DNA of 64,000 nucleotides from Puccinellia tenuiflora (lineage: Eukaryota; Streptophyta; Magnoliopsida; Poales; Poaceae), in assembly GCA_012064385.1 (NCBI GenBank), contig QRDG01000025.1, forward strand, positions 1,119,474 through 1,183,473, written 5' to 3'. A model generated the notes under the pieces. That model searched no databases. It was not told the DNA's origin and worked only from the letters and a program-made list of their open reading frames with translations. Position numbers and translations under genes: made by a program. This document shows positions 22,866-34,200 of this stretch, one piece after another; position 1 is the first letter of the stretch; the number at the start of each line of letters is the position of its first letter.

Positions 22866-24464
22866 TGATTGCTACTGATGAAGAGTTGGGTGGTGCCCCA
22901 AGCGAAGGCGGAGATGTAGCAAGCAGCAGTTTTCCCTCGATAACGAACCGAGGTTTATCGAACCAGTAGGACCTTGAAATCAACAACAAAGTGAATGTTG
23001 AAGATCTCTAGCACTTAATCTTCAATAGACGTGGACCTGCACACACTCAACCAAAATACTTTGCCCCCAACGGCGGAAAGGTTGTCAATCTTTCCAGTCT
23101 CGCAAAAAACAAAGCAGTTAATTGTATAGTGGAATAGATGAAATATGAAAATGGACCAGTGGAGTAATGATGATGAAAAGTGATGAATAAAGGATGCAAT
23201 CAATGCAAAAAGATGGACCGGGCCATGGGTTCACTAGTGGAGTCTCTCAAGTAAATAGAACAATCGTATGATGGGTAAACAAATTACAGCTGGGCAATTG
23301 ACAAGATTATAACACTAACTTAATCTAGCTATTACAAAGAGAAGATGATAATATTTAAGTAGGCATCACGACAATGAACAAAGACCGTTGAGTCCAACTG
23401 CATCTTTGTCTAAAAAGTCCACCGTGGGATCGCTATCCAGCCTGTCACCCATCGGTATTAAGTTGCAAGCAACAGACATTTGCATTAAGTAAAGTGCATG
23501 AAGTAAGAAATACTAATATCAAAAGAGACATTAACACCACTGTTTTACCCTTAGTAGCAACAGCACACCCTCGCCCTTAGATGTTTCTGTCACTCGTGCC
23601 CAGGAACAAAAGGGGGCATGAACCCGCTATCTAGCATAAATACCCTCTCTTGGAGATACACACAATCACTTGACGAAAGTAACTACGCACATCGCATAGC
23701 ATGCAAGAACATAAATCAACATATAAGAATCATGCACAATCTGATCATAACTTTATAATCCATCAGATCCCAGCAAACACATCACATAGCATTACAATAA
23801 TCGATCTAGATCATGTTAGGCAGCTCACAAGATCATAAGACATGAATCGCAAGAGAGAGAGACTACCATCTAGCTACTGCCATGGACCCATGGCCCAAGG
23901 TGGGACTACTCACAAATCATCCCGGAGGAAGGCATGGCGATGAAGAGCCCTCCAGGATCGATCTCCCCTCTGGCAGAGTGCCGGGATCTGCTTCAGATTC
24001 ACCCCCGAACTAGGGTTTGAGATGATGGCGCGTCGGGATGACTTCTCTGGAAAATAATGGCTGCCCCATCGTTTTTAGGGTTAAAGGGAATTTATAGGCG
24101 TCGGAGGGGGCCGAGGCGGTGCCCAGAGGGCAGGGGCGGGCCCCACCCACGTGTCCTAGGGGGGCCATGGCCACCACCCGCCTGTGACCCCAGGGTGGCC
24201 CCCCAGGCTGCCCTTTGGTCCTCTGGTTCCTTCCGTCGCATAAAAAATCTCCGTAAATTTTCAGCACAATCCGACGATATTTCCTGTGGTGGACTTTCTG
24301 AAATACAAAAACAGCAAAAACAGGAAACTGGCACTAGCCATATTGTCAATAGGTTACTCCAACAAAATGCATAAAAATGATTAATATGATAATAAAAACA
24401 TGTGACAACATCACAAAACTAGCATGGATCAATAAAAAATTATAGATACGTTTGACACGTATCA
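22866..24464 (-). repeat. 5' LTR of A1
   Basis: 1599 bases, TGATTGCTAC to CACGTATCA, the only intact A1 LTR. A TATA-like CTATAAATT lies on the minus strand at about 24089-24097, just inside a GC-rich upstream block (24100-24210). Confidence 0.9.
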
Positions 24465-24557
24465 CACCCGATCGTCACGGCGTGCCTCATAACGAAGAAC
24501 TTTCTTGGTGGTGCATACTAAGGGAGAACACGACATTGGTATTAACTTGAGGGATCA
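24465..24557 (-). other. Target duplication of A1 and a short piece of backbone L
   Basis: CACCC (24465-24469) is the right target copy of A1. Bases 24470-24557 continue the L sequence of 10042 and are followed, after E is removed, by 40021. Confidence 0.75.
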
Positions 24558-26058
24558 TGAAAGTGCATGGTTGCCCCCATGTGTGGTTTTGTTAATTAAT
24601 GACAATCTCTATGGACTAATGTTTGTATTAAGCTATACTTGTAGGTGTCCATATGCGTTGCTTGATCTCCATATGTTGGAGTCAAGACTAAGGGAAGAAC
24701 ATTTCTTTTTGATCAAGTGTCACATCCCGAATTTTGGCCCTATAAAATTTTCTTTGACAAAACCAAAATTTGGATTTGGATTTGGACCCTTTGATCTTGG
24801 CACCTCTATTTTCTTCTACATTTCTAAAACCCTCATGGTTCACAAAATATTTGTCTTTTCTTTAATACACAAGGGACCTAAAACCTAGCCTTCCAAAGGA
24901 GCCATACCAAGGGTGACTTCAAAAATTCCCCAAAAATTCCAGAGTGATCCTCATCTAGCCTAGAACCCATTTATGCAAAAATATTGGGTGACTTGTTAAG
25001 AAAAGGGTTGACATTTTCCCTGATTTATTTTCTGCCGAAAACCCCAAAACCCTAGCTTTTCAAAGGAAGTAGGTCAAAACCATCTTCAAAAATTCTCCAA
25101 AAATTCAGGGAGGATACCTAACCAGTATGTAGTCCAAATATACAAAAATATTCCATACCTTGTTAAGAAAATATTGGAGCTTTTCCCTGTTTTACATTCT
25201 GGCCTAAACCTCGTTATTTTTGGAAACCCTGACAAACCTTTTCTAAAAATTCTAAAAACCCTAGGGTAGATGCTCCTAACCAATATCTACCTCTGTGATT
25301 TTTCCTAGACAAATATATTTTGATTTAAAGCCCCACAACCTGTTTTTCATTTTTGACCAGAGGTGTTCGATGAAATTTTTGCTTAACCCAAGTTTCAAAC
25401 CAGCAAAAACACATTACTAGGAAGTTGTAGGTTTTGAAATTCTGCATCAAGTGACGCGATTAGATTTCAGTTTTAAGCCCTGTGGTGCCAAGGGCATCCT
25501 CATGCCGATGACGGCATGGTCAGTGGCGTGGCCACCGCTGGCCTGCCTCTGCCCGACGGCGCCGCCACTTTGTGGTCCCCGCCGGTGGCCCCCCCCTCTG
25601 CTCCACTCGTGCCCCTCTGCTGCCCCTCCACTCCCTCTACCCTCCAGAAGCCGCGCCCCGCCACCTCACCCTTTCTACAGCGCCATCGGCCGCTCGGCGA
25701 CGCGCCGCACCAACAGGACCGCCGCGGGTCCCTCCCCTCGCCTGTAGCCACCCCTGTGCGCCCGTGCCGTCGATCCTATCCACTCGGCGCGCAAATTCCG
25801 CCGTCCAGCTCACCCCCTGCCGCGACACTGCCGGCGCGCCGCCCGCCACAGCCTCGACACGATGCTCGCCGGCCACAGACACCTCACCCTCTCGCACCAG
25901 TACCTCGCCCCCGTGCCTATCCGCAGCTCCGTAAAAGCCGTCGTCCAGCGGTGCCTGCACGCAACCCCTACGACGCGCCGTCCGTCGTCTCGCCCTGCCA
26001 CGGCCTCCTCGCCCGCCACCTCGCCGTGAGCTCCCGACCGGACCCCCACCCCGCGAGG

Positions 26059-26068
26059 CTATATAAAG
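26059..26068 (+). promoter_or_regulatory. TATA box of LTR C
   Basis: CTATATAAAG at the downstream side of the GC-rich block. Transcription would start near 26090-26100. The copy in the 3' LTR is at about 35284-35293. Confidence 0.75.
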
Positions 26069-26477
26069 AACCACGAGTAGCAGCCAAGCCACGCACCACC
26101 TCTCCTCACACCCCTAGTAGCCTCTCCCTCACCTATTGCATCCCGAGGAGCCCCCCATCGCCGGCGACGAGCGCCTCTCCGCCATTCGGCCTCTGAGAAA
26201 TTCACCTCTCCAGAGCCACCCCCGCCACCAATCCCTCACCCTATCCTTAAATCCAGAGCCCCAGGAACCCCATGACGCCCTCGCCGGAGTAATTGGTGGT
26301 CGGAGGCATCGCCTCCATCCGCGACCACCGTCAGCCTCCGCGGTCACCGACGCCGCCGCGGCTCCCGACCACCCCGCCGCCTGTGAGCACGCCAACGGCA
26401 GGAACCTCACCTCCCTAAGTCTCCCTGCCACCACTCCCTCGCCTCCCTGTCGCCGCAGCAGCCAGGAAGCGCCGCCG

Positions 26478-26849
26478 GTGAGTCCACCGGAGCCGGCATG
26501 CTCCGCCCCGTTCTCCTGTTTTCTTTTTCTTTTTATTCTCGCGCGTACCGGTTCGGCTAATGGGCCGCTGACCATTGGGCCCCGCCAGTCAGGTTTTTAA
26601 ACAATATCAAACCGTTTTCTTTTTTTATTTATTTTCTCTGTTTTTGAAAAGGCAGATTTTAGGGCTGACTTTGAAAGGGTATATCTTCCTCAAAAATAAT
26701 CAGAAAATTATGAATCTTTTTGCGTTGGCTTTGTTTTGAAATTCTCTACCCAATGCCACTGGTTTCAATTGATTTGAAGTTCATTTGCCCCCTGAACTCT
26801 TGAATGCCTTGTGGAAGGTTTTAACCCTAGTTTTGAATTTCTTTAATAG
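26478..26849 (+). other. Candidate intron in LTR C
   Basis: Donor G/GTGAGT at 26478 ends the GC-rich block. The following 370 bases are T-rich and close with TTTCTTTAATAG at 26838-26849. GC content falls sharply at the donor, as at a plant exon-intron border. Inference only; there are no transcripts to test it. Confidence 0.35.
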
Positions 26850-27046
26850 ATTCCAACCCCCTTATCGAAGTGGAAGTTGAACCTATCCCTGAAGGCAAGC
26901 CATCAGCCCCCAACCATCTGTTCCAAGTCCTCGATGTTTTATTTGTTGCTTGATTGAGCGGTAGTTGCATCTCATATGTCACCCCTATGCTAATATTTCA
27001 TGCTTATGATTTCATGCAATTTATTATTGTCACCTTTATTTCATGC

Positions 27047-27271
27047 AATACGATAAACTCATGTTCCGTGAGTTGAGTTCCGGCCGGCGACTAAATACAT
27101 GTTGGGCACCGCCCGCGTGGATTGAATCTCGCCTACTTTCAGTACTTTTATTTCAACTAACTTTACTTTCCCGCAATACGATAAACCCATCAAGTGTGGG
27201 TTGAGTTCCGGCCGGCGACTAAATACATGTTGGGCTCCTCCCACGTGGATTGAATCTCGTCTACTTTCCGT
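27047..27271 (+). repeat. Direct duplication of about 100 bases in LTR C
   Basis: Two copies (27047-27145 and 27173-27271) share GAGTTCCGGCCGGCGACTAA and the surrounding bases. The same pair exists in the 3' LTR, and a reversed relative lies in D near 33120-33190. Confidence 0.85.
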
Positions 27272-27299
27272 AGAGTGGGGTGTGCGTATTTATTTACTC

Positions 27300-27510
27300 A
27301 ACCCGTGGCTGCAACTGGCCGGAGACATCTCCGTCCTCGCCCGGTTGATTTTGTTATTTTATCTTCTTACTCGACCCGTGGCTGCTACTGGCCGGAGACA
27401 TCTCCGTCCTCGCCCGGTTGATTTTGTTATTTTATCTTTCCCCAACCTGTGGCTGTCACTGGTCGGAGGAAACTCCGCCATCGCCCGGTTGACCTTATTT
27501 TACCTTGCTG
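27300..27510 (+). repeat. Three tandem units of about 70 bases in LTR C
   Basis: Each unit carries GTGGCTG, CTGGCCGGAGACATCTCCG or a variant, and CGCCCGGTTGA. The third unit is more diverged. Fragment D has related units in reverse at 32830-32970, so the array predates the split of the two LTR families. Confidence 0.85.
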
Positions 27511-28360
27511 AACTACTATGTGATTATTTGATGCTCATGTATATCTTGTGGACTAACGTTTGTTGCTGTCTTATGGTCGAGAATAAAAAAAATTGACTAA
27601 AAAGATAACCACCTCCGTCGACTAGATTGAGTCAAATAGTGCCACTCGCCAAACACACCCGCACAACCATGCGTCGTTGAAATGGGAAGACCGTAGCTTA
27701 GTAGCCTACCGAGCCTCTTTTGATGCTACCCACTTGGCAAGTCTAGTCGGTTACTGCATAGTTGTGGTCGGGGCTAGTCTTGTGAAGGTTCCGGAGCTAG
27801 GCGTTGCTCATGAGTTGGGGACGTGCCGGATTCACTTCGTCATAAGACTTAGCCCGAGTGGTAAGTCGGTAGCTACATAAGGAGTGCCTTGGTAGTGCGG
27901 ACGGCTACGGGGGAATAGGTTTGTGCGGCAGGTACCGGCTGTACAAGCTTAGACCCGAACGTGTGGATAAAAGTTGCAACCTCTCGAGAGTGTCAAATCT
28001 AGAATCTAGTATTGTTCCTACCTAAGGAACGGTGTTGGGTCCAGTCACACTAGAGTCAGTCCAGTCGAACACGGAGAAATAAATTCACCAAACGGCCAGA
28101 GTTGGCCAAAGTTGAATGAGCTGAAAAGTGGACCATAGTTGGTCAAAAGCTGAGCTCGAGGTGGACCAGAGTTGGTCACGCTTGAGAACCTAAGTGTTGA
28201 GAATATTGTTGTGTGGGAATGAGACTCGTTCTCATAATCCACGGTTTTCGTCACAGGTAAGTAGGTAAGTTAAGTCCAACCGTTAAGCTTGGACTCGCAC
28301 TTGCACATGCCATGCCATATAGGATCATTGGTTACGGTTGATTGTGGATTGATGTCTTGC

Positions 28361-28379
28361 GAGTACATTCCATGTACTC
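28361..28379 (+). promoter_or_regulatory. Stem-loop GAGTAC/GTACTC in LTR C
   Basis: GAGTAC, a 7-base loop, then GTACTC. The same stem with different loops occurs in D, in both J LTRs and in the 3' C LTR. Confidence 0.5.
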
Positions 28380-28622
28380 ACCTGGCTTTTCATGTGGCCA
28401 GATCCTCCTACCCCCGTCGCCGAGTACCCCTTGTACGAGAACTAGATCCGGTATCCAGGCAGAGCCCTGTGGAGTTAGGCCCTCTTCGTTGCACGCCTCC
28501 GCCAATCCGCTTACGCCCTCTGATGAAGTCATGTTCGATAAATAATGTACAAACTGTTGTGTGCGCTAGGGCGCAGCCTTGTAATGAAACCCTTGTAATA
28601 CATCGTCGGTTTCCGACCCCTT

Positions 28623-28628
28623 AATAAA
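28623..28628 (+). terminator. Poly(A) signal of LTR C
   Basis: AATAAA within CCCCTTAATAAAGTGG, about 90 bases before the LTR end. The matching copy in the 3' LTR (about 37849) would serve the element transcript. Confidence 0.6.
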
Positions 28629-28723
28629 GTGGTTATGTTCTGTTATCAAGTTATCATATATTCAGTGCTCCTGGGACTGATATATGGGGTAACTCGATCT
28701 CCGGATCGGGGTGCCACAGAGCT

Positions 28724-28736
28724 TGGTATCAGAGCC
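28724..28736 (+). other. Primer-binding site of element C
   Basis: TGGTATCAGAGCC, the standard site for initiator tRNA-Met, five bases after the LTR end. Confidence 0.9.
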
Positions 28737-28875
28737 TAACTGCCGATAGGATACCCTAGTTCTAAACGGAACCTTAGATAGCGAACATTGCTTTGCTTGC
28801 TTTTAATTGTTTCTCTATCTGTTTGTGTTTTTCTAACCTTGCAACTCACATTTTTGGCTTCTACCTTTGGTACAG

Positions 28876-29164
28876 ATGAAGTTTGAGCTACCCGTAGAAA
28901 CCCCCGCCTTGAACGTTCCCGGCATGCCACAATTCCTCCGCGAGATTTGGGCACACCTCTACCCATCCTCCCCTTCTCCGACCTACCGCGTTCCGTAGTT
29001 CTAGCGCCCCTCCTCGCTTCTTCACTGGATACACTCAGGAACCTCAGGCCCAGCGTCTCCGCGTCGACATCGGCACACCCTTCCCCTCGTACACCCCCAT
29101 AGCGCTGGGAAGGAGCATCGACGGCATCGACATCATCGCACCTGCTACTCCCCTCGAGATGTAG
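28876..29164 (+). pseudogene. Leader reading frame of element C, frameshifted
   Basis: The ATG at 28876 opens MKFELPVETPALNVPGMPQF and stops at 28996-28998. The next frame then carries APPRFFTGYTQEPQAQRLRV and further to SIDGIDIIAP, ending at the stop 29162-29164. Together they look like one former protein of about 95 residues in the leader between the primer site and gag. I recognise no domain with confidence. Element H also has a frame in this position, but the two are not alike by eye. Function unknown. Confidence 0.4.
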
Positions 29165-29395
29165 CTTTAGACGCTAGTCTCAAGAGCAGTAGCGCTTGCA
29201 TCCTAGTTATGTATCGTAGCCGACGATCGCGTAGTCCGACGCGCACGTGAATAATGTAGGAGTAATGGCTTGTCCCTCGCATAATATTGTGTACCGTGTG
29301 TCATGTAACCCAACTCTCCATTGTATAAAAACGCCTTGGTTTTATCTCTTGCTTTTATTTGGATCTTCTTGGATGTTGCATTTCTTTCTCCCCTT

Positions 29396-30583
29396 ATGGA
29401 AGCTCATGGCACCCGTCAACCCCACCTTCAACCAACCAGGATGAGGCCCAACACAGGTACAAGTGGCACCCAAGGAACCCCAATCCGCCGTTCAGCCCGA
29501 CAAGCCAGCATGGCCCCAATGCCCCCACAGCCGCCAACTCCACCTCCACAGGAACCCACTCCAAGCCAGCTAATGCGAATAATGGATGAACGCCACCAGC
29601 AGAATATGACCCAGATTATGAGAGAATTTGGTACCTACATGCAAGCACAGAACACCCCTCGCCCGACCCACTCCAAGCTGCAAGACTTCCAGCGTACTCG
29701 GCCACCCCAGTTCTCGCAGGCCACCAACCCACTTGAAGCAGATGATTGGCTCCGTACCATGGAGAAGAAGTTAGAGATTGCTCGCGTTGATGAGCAAGAC
29801 AAGGTACCTTTCGTCACCCACTATCTTGAAGGACCAGCCGATGTGTGGTGGGACAATCAGAAAGATATGAGAGGAAATGGAACCACTATCACCTGGATAG
29901 AATTCCAAGAAATTTTCCGCAAAGCCTACATACCCTCAAGCCTTATGAAGATGAAGCAGCAAGAACTCCTAGCACTCACTCAAGGCAACTCAACTGTAAG
30001 CGAGTACCTGACCAAGTTCAACGACCTTGCCCGTTATGCCCCAGATGATGTCAACACAGATGAGAGGAAAAAGGACAGATTCCTCCACGGAATGCACCAG
30101 GCCATCAAGACTCAGCTCAGTGTCCTACAGTTTCCAGATTTTCAAGCCATGGTAAACACCGCACTGATTTCAGAAAAGGAACACCGCACCATCTATGATT
30201 CCCACAGGAGGAAGTTTGAGTCTCGCAAACACCAGCCTGAAGAAGCTCACAAGAAGCCACGTACCTGGCCACCCAATGCACAGGACACTACACCTCCAAC
30301 CACTTGGACCCCACCCAGAAAGGAAGGGTACCCCCGCAATGAGTTCTACCACAAGCGTCCACTCGTGGATGACTGCAAGAGGGAAAATTCCTGCTTTAAG
30401 TGCGGCAAAAAGGGGCACTACATAGCTGATTGCCCGCTGACGAGGAACAACAATGGCAGTAACAACAATAGCAACCTCAACAACCCTCCCGTCGGAACAA
30501 TGAAGCCACCTCAAGTCGCTCGTGTCCACCACATGTCCGTCGAAGAAACCTACGAAGCTTCAGATGTGATGCTTGGTATGTGA
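29396..30583 (+). CDS. gag of element C, apparently intact
   Basis: The 395-residue protein should form the retrotransposon particle in the cytoplasm and package RNA. I chose the ATG at 29396 (MEAHGTRQPH); the same frame is open for 75 bases upstream but without an ATG. The N-terminus (about 1-65) is Pro/Gln/Thr-rich and disordered. The gag core (about 115-230) has DDWLRTMEKKLE, GPADVWWDNQ, FQEIFRKAYIP and FLHGM, a Retrotrans_gag (Ty3/Gypsy) pattern. A CCHC zinc knuckle, CFKCGKKGHYIADC, is at residues 333-346. The stop (TGA 30581-30583) falls just where a protease would follow in a full element. The frame is intact, which fits the young age of the insertion. Particle formation in trans with a helper element is an inference. 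Confidence 0.88.
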   Translation: MEAHGTRQPHLQPTRMRPNTGTSGTQGTPIRRSARQASMAPMPPQPPTPPPQEPTPSQLMRIMDERHQQNMTQIMREFGTYMQAQNTPRPTHSKLQDFQRTRPPQFSQATNPLEADDWLRTMEKKLEIARVDEQDKVPFVTHYLEGPADVWWDNQKDMRGNGTTITWIEFQEIFRKAYIPSSLMKMKQQELLALTQGNSTVSEYLTKFNDLARYAPDDVNTDERKKDRFLHGMHQAIKTQLSVLQFPDFQAMVNTALISEKEHRTIYDSHRRKFESRKHQPEEAHKKPRTWPPNAQDTTPPTTWTPPRKEGYPRNEFYHKRPLVDDCKRENSCFKCGKKGHYIADCPLTRNNNGSNNNSNLNNPPVGTMKPPQVARVHHMSVEETYEASDVMLGM

Positions 30584-30700
30584 ACCACCAACGCTAAACT
30601 TGCAATAATTTGTGTTGACCCTGGAACTCCCCACTCCCTCGTCATAAGGTTTCGTTGCAAGGCACCGTTTTATGTTTTCCCTAGACTTGGACCTAAGCCA
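30584..30700 (+). pseudogene. Protease remnant after gag in element C
   Basis: In the gag frame beyond the stop, about 35 codons read TTNAKLAIICVDPGTPHSLV and a little further. VDPGTPHS lies where Gypsy proteases have the D-S/T-G active site, so this looks like a decayed protease start. Nothing of the rest of pol follows. Confidence 0.45.
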
Positions 30701-30876
30701 CGAGTTCACGCGTGAGGAATGTCCCCTTCAAAGTTTGGGCAAGCCAGAGCGCCACACCCACAGCAGAATCACAAGGATAAATAAGTAAAAAGAGGACAAA
30801 CCACCAAAGAGGAAGTCCCTGGAGATGAGAGAATTCTTGAGAGCAGAATAACCATACCTATTCCATGAGCAACTCG

Positions 30877-30914
30877 AATCTCGGGGACGAGATTCATTTT
30901 AAGGGGGGAAGGTT
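30877..30914 (+). other. pol C-terminal scrap and polypurine tract of element C
   Basis: NLGDEIHFKGGR can be read from 30877 and recalls the last residues of Gypsy pol in some grass elements. The polypurine tract AAGGGGGGAAGGTT (30901-30914) overlaps it and touches the 3' LTR. Confidence 0.65.
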
Positions 30915-31280
30915 TGTCACATCCCGAATTTTGGCCCTATAAAATTTTCTTTGACAAAACCAAAATTTGGATTTGGATTTGGACCCTTTGATCTTGGCAC
31001 CTCTATTTTCTTCTACATTTCTAAAACCCTCATGGTTCACAAAATATTTGTCTTTTCTTTAATACACAAGGGACCTAAAACCTAGCCTTCCAAAGGAGCC
31101 ATACCAAGGGTGACTTCAAAAATTCCCCAAAAATTCCAGAGTGATCCTCATCTAGCCTAGAACCCATTTATGCAAAAATATTGGGTGACTTGTTAAGAAA
31201 AGGGTTGACATTTTCCCTGATTTATTTTCTGCCGAAAACCCCAAAACCCTAGCTTTTCAAAGGAAGTAGGTCAAAACCAT

Positions 31281-34200
31281 ACCATGCTCTGTGGCACCCC
31301 CTTCTGACACAGGTCGTCAGAAAGGCGGTCGCCCCGTGCGCCAGCCCAGGATATCCGGACGCACGTTACGACAATGCAACATAGCGGAAATATCATTACA
31401 CAATCAGGCCCAAAGGGCTGCAAATGGTTTACATGGCCATCAAGGCAAGAAAAATTATCATTGCCAAGTATGGCACGGGACGGAGTTTAATCGGCAGCGG
31501 AAGATAATGGTACGACAAAGTCTTGGTGCGGCTCCATTCCACAGGCATCTGGCTGGGCTACTGATCCTAGCACATTCTTGCTCCATCTCTTTGCTATGGT
31601 AGAAGACGAATCCTCTCCACGTCTGGCCACATGCAAAGCCAGTTTGAGTACAATGATGTACTCGCAAGTAACAACCACAAGACATGAACAGTCAAGCAAT
31701 CAGGCAACAAGTAACTAGTGACAGAAAATAATCTAAATCTGGCAAGTGTCTACTCACGACATTCTAAGTGGATAGCAACAGGGTAGTACGACAATCCTGG
31801 CATAAGTAGATAATGGGGTATCACCAGTACAGAGTCCAAGCCAGGTGGGGTTGGATCGTGCACCGGCGATCAGACAAGAGAACTTACCTGTGACGAATAA
31901 CGGAGGTACCCCTTGGTAATAAGTATTATAACAAACCTGTCACAACTAGGCCCAACGGCCTCACCACATCTTTCCACTGCTAGGCCCACTGGCCTCATCT
32001 ATCCACTAGGTAATGCACGGACGATGTTGGCTCAGGCCTAACTCTAGGCCCCCAACGATCGCACCGCCATCCCTCAACGCGGGTAACCATTCACAACTGA
32101 GGTAACATTCCCTGCATCATCTTATTGTTTATTTAGTGGAATCAGGTTGTTCATCTTACTTTCACACCGAACTTAAGTTTAACCTCCGGACTCGACAAAG
32201 GACAATAGTGTGACCGACACTGAACTGTTCCATAACCTAGGAACAAGGCTAGCTGCTAGTTGATACACTCTCGAGAGGTTGCAGTTACCACCCATCTAAA
32301 TGCACCTTGCTTCGCGACGGCAAGATACAATTACATAACCGTTCACGCTACCAAGACACTCCTTGTATAGCTACCGACTTACCACTCGGGCTAAGTCTTA
32401 TGACGAAGTGAATCCGGCACGTCCCCAACTCATGAGCAACGCCTAGCTCCGGAACCTTCACAAGACTAGCCCCGACCACAACTATGCAGTATCCGACTAG
32501 ACTTGCCAAGTGGGTAGCATCAAAGGAGGCGTGATAGGTTACATAGGCTATGGCCCTCCCATTTGGGCGACAGTGGCAGTGCGTTCAAGGTTCAGATTGG
32601 TGGCACTATGGACTGACCCTATCGAAGCTTGGAGGGTTGGTTCATTTAATCCAGTTTCTTTCAACAACAATTCCAACAACAGAGGGTTAGTCCAACACAA
32701 TAAATATAATATCATATCAACACGAAACAGATTAGTCCAATGCAAAATCATAATATCATATCAACATGAAACAGAAACAAACTGCACCCAATATTTCAAA
32801 CAATATATAGTTAGTTCAATCAATGGTTAGTTTCAACCGGGCGATGGCGGAGATAACTCTGACCAGTGACAGCCACAGGTTGAGTAAAAGAAAATAAACA
32901 GCACAGTTGGTTAGCGTCAACCGGGCGATGGCGGAGATACCTCTGGCCAGTAGCAGCCACAGATCGACTACAAAAGTTAGTGGAGGCGTCCACGCGATCC
33001 CGTTCCTCCATTCCATTGACTGCGGCGGTTCCTCCAGTCCATCGTCGCCGGAATGGGGAGTGGTGCATGGTACCGTCCAACACACGCCACAACTCTACAG
33101 AAAAGTAGACGAGATTCAATCCACGTGGGCGGTGCCCAACATGTATTTAGTCGCCGGCCGGAACTCAACCCACACTTGATGGGTTTATCGTATTACAGGA
33201 ATGAAAACAAAGTCACGATATCTCGTGACGCACAGTTGACAGGATATAAACCAAAGCCACGATATCTCGTGACGCACAGTTGACAGATGATAAGCAATCA
33301 TAAGAAAGAAAGCATCCATTCCACTCGAGGATTAACTCGACGTGGTGTCAGCAATCTTGGCAAAAAGACCCAAATGAAAGCCAGCTTCCCAAGCGTCGCA
33401 GTCAAGGCGGGCATACGCCAGCCAAGTTTGACGGAGGGAGAAGAAGCAAATAACTCTTTTGGCAAATGCCCCAACTCCGAGGATCATAAGACGACATTCG
33501 TCCGCTCCTCACCTCGGCGAAGGAGAAGAAGCAAACAATCATGGGGACGCTTAGTTATAGTTAGCTGGTCAGGTGGTTCGACAAAGCCACGCAAGTGCGA
33601 GGCGCACAAATTAATCATACGCTAATCGTTTACACACATGGACGATGAGTGAAACATGGCATCGCTAACTATACTGGAAATGAAACACGGCGTTATTATC
33701 TAAGCTCGAAATAGACATAGCATGCAAGTACACATATGGAATCGCTAGCATCGAATAGCCCCAACATAAAATACCACGCATGACATGATAATATGCAACA
33801 AACTGCACCGCTTGAGTGTTCATAGCAAGTGGTTAGCTTGCCTTCGGAGATCGACGCCATTTGGCTTGAGGGTTCCGGACACGTCGCGGTTTAGGGTGCC
33901 GGTTTGCCGGTACCCGCGGGATGGACCTATGCATGGGTATAATGGTGCTCATCATACAAACATTTTACAAAAATGTGAAACCTATACCACTGGATAGATC
34001 TTTTCAAACCATGAATTTAGAAATTTGAATCACCTCAAACGGAGTTACGGTTCAAAAGTTATGGCCGTGCGAAGAATAGCTATCTACTGCTCATTGGTGG
34101 AAAAAAAAAAGCAGAACGGGCTGTTTTCAGACTGGGCTGGGCCGGTTGCGCATTTCACCGAAAGATGCCTTCGGTGCAGGGAAGCGGAGACGCGCGGGAG

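Larger units (their letters stand above)
10048..24464 (-). mobile_element. Element A1: Athila-like Gypsy element with nested B
   Basis: Minus-strand order: 5' LTR 22866-24464, primer site 22838-22855, broken gag-protease 20945-22673, 3' non-coding region 18472-20944, polypurine tract 18458-18471, 3' LTR. The 3' LTR is in two pieces, 18044-18457 and 10048-10907, because element B inserted into it and about 300 bases were lost. Perfect 5-base flanks CACCC prove one integration event. The protease motif, tRNA-Asp primer site and Asn-rich gag fit the Athila lineage (Sabrina/Fatima-like elements in Triticeae). Reverse transcriptase, RNase H and integrase are absent, so it is non-autonomous. Confidence 0.9.
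24718..28718 (+). repeat. 5' LTR of element C
   Basis: 4001 bases, TGTCACATCC to GGGTGCCACA. Layout: AT-rich U3, GC-rich block 25500-26510, TATA box at 26059-26068, a candidate intron 26478-26849, internal duplications 27047-27510, three dyads 28093-28178, a stem-loop 28361-28379 and a poly(A) signal at 28623-28628. Several long open frames in the GC-rich block appear on both strands and start without a supported ATG; they are not annotated as genes. Confidence 0.92.

Noticed and set aside
25516..26600. Long open frames of 226 and 154 codons in LTR C, repeated at 34741-35825
   Set aside because: They lie in a GC-rich LTR block that is open on both strands, begin with poor or non-ATG starts, show no domain, and recur only because the LTRs are copies.
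27047..27510. Regular repeats considered as a CRISPR-like or satellite array
   Set aside because: Only two and three units, no spacers of even length, inside an LTR of a plant element and duplicated with it.
30170..30532. Minus-strand 120-codon frame opposite C gag
   Set aside because: Shadow of the gag frame, which has a clear gag core and zinc knuckle.
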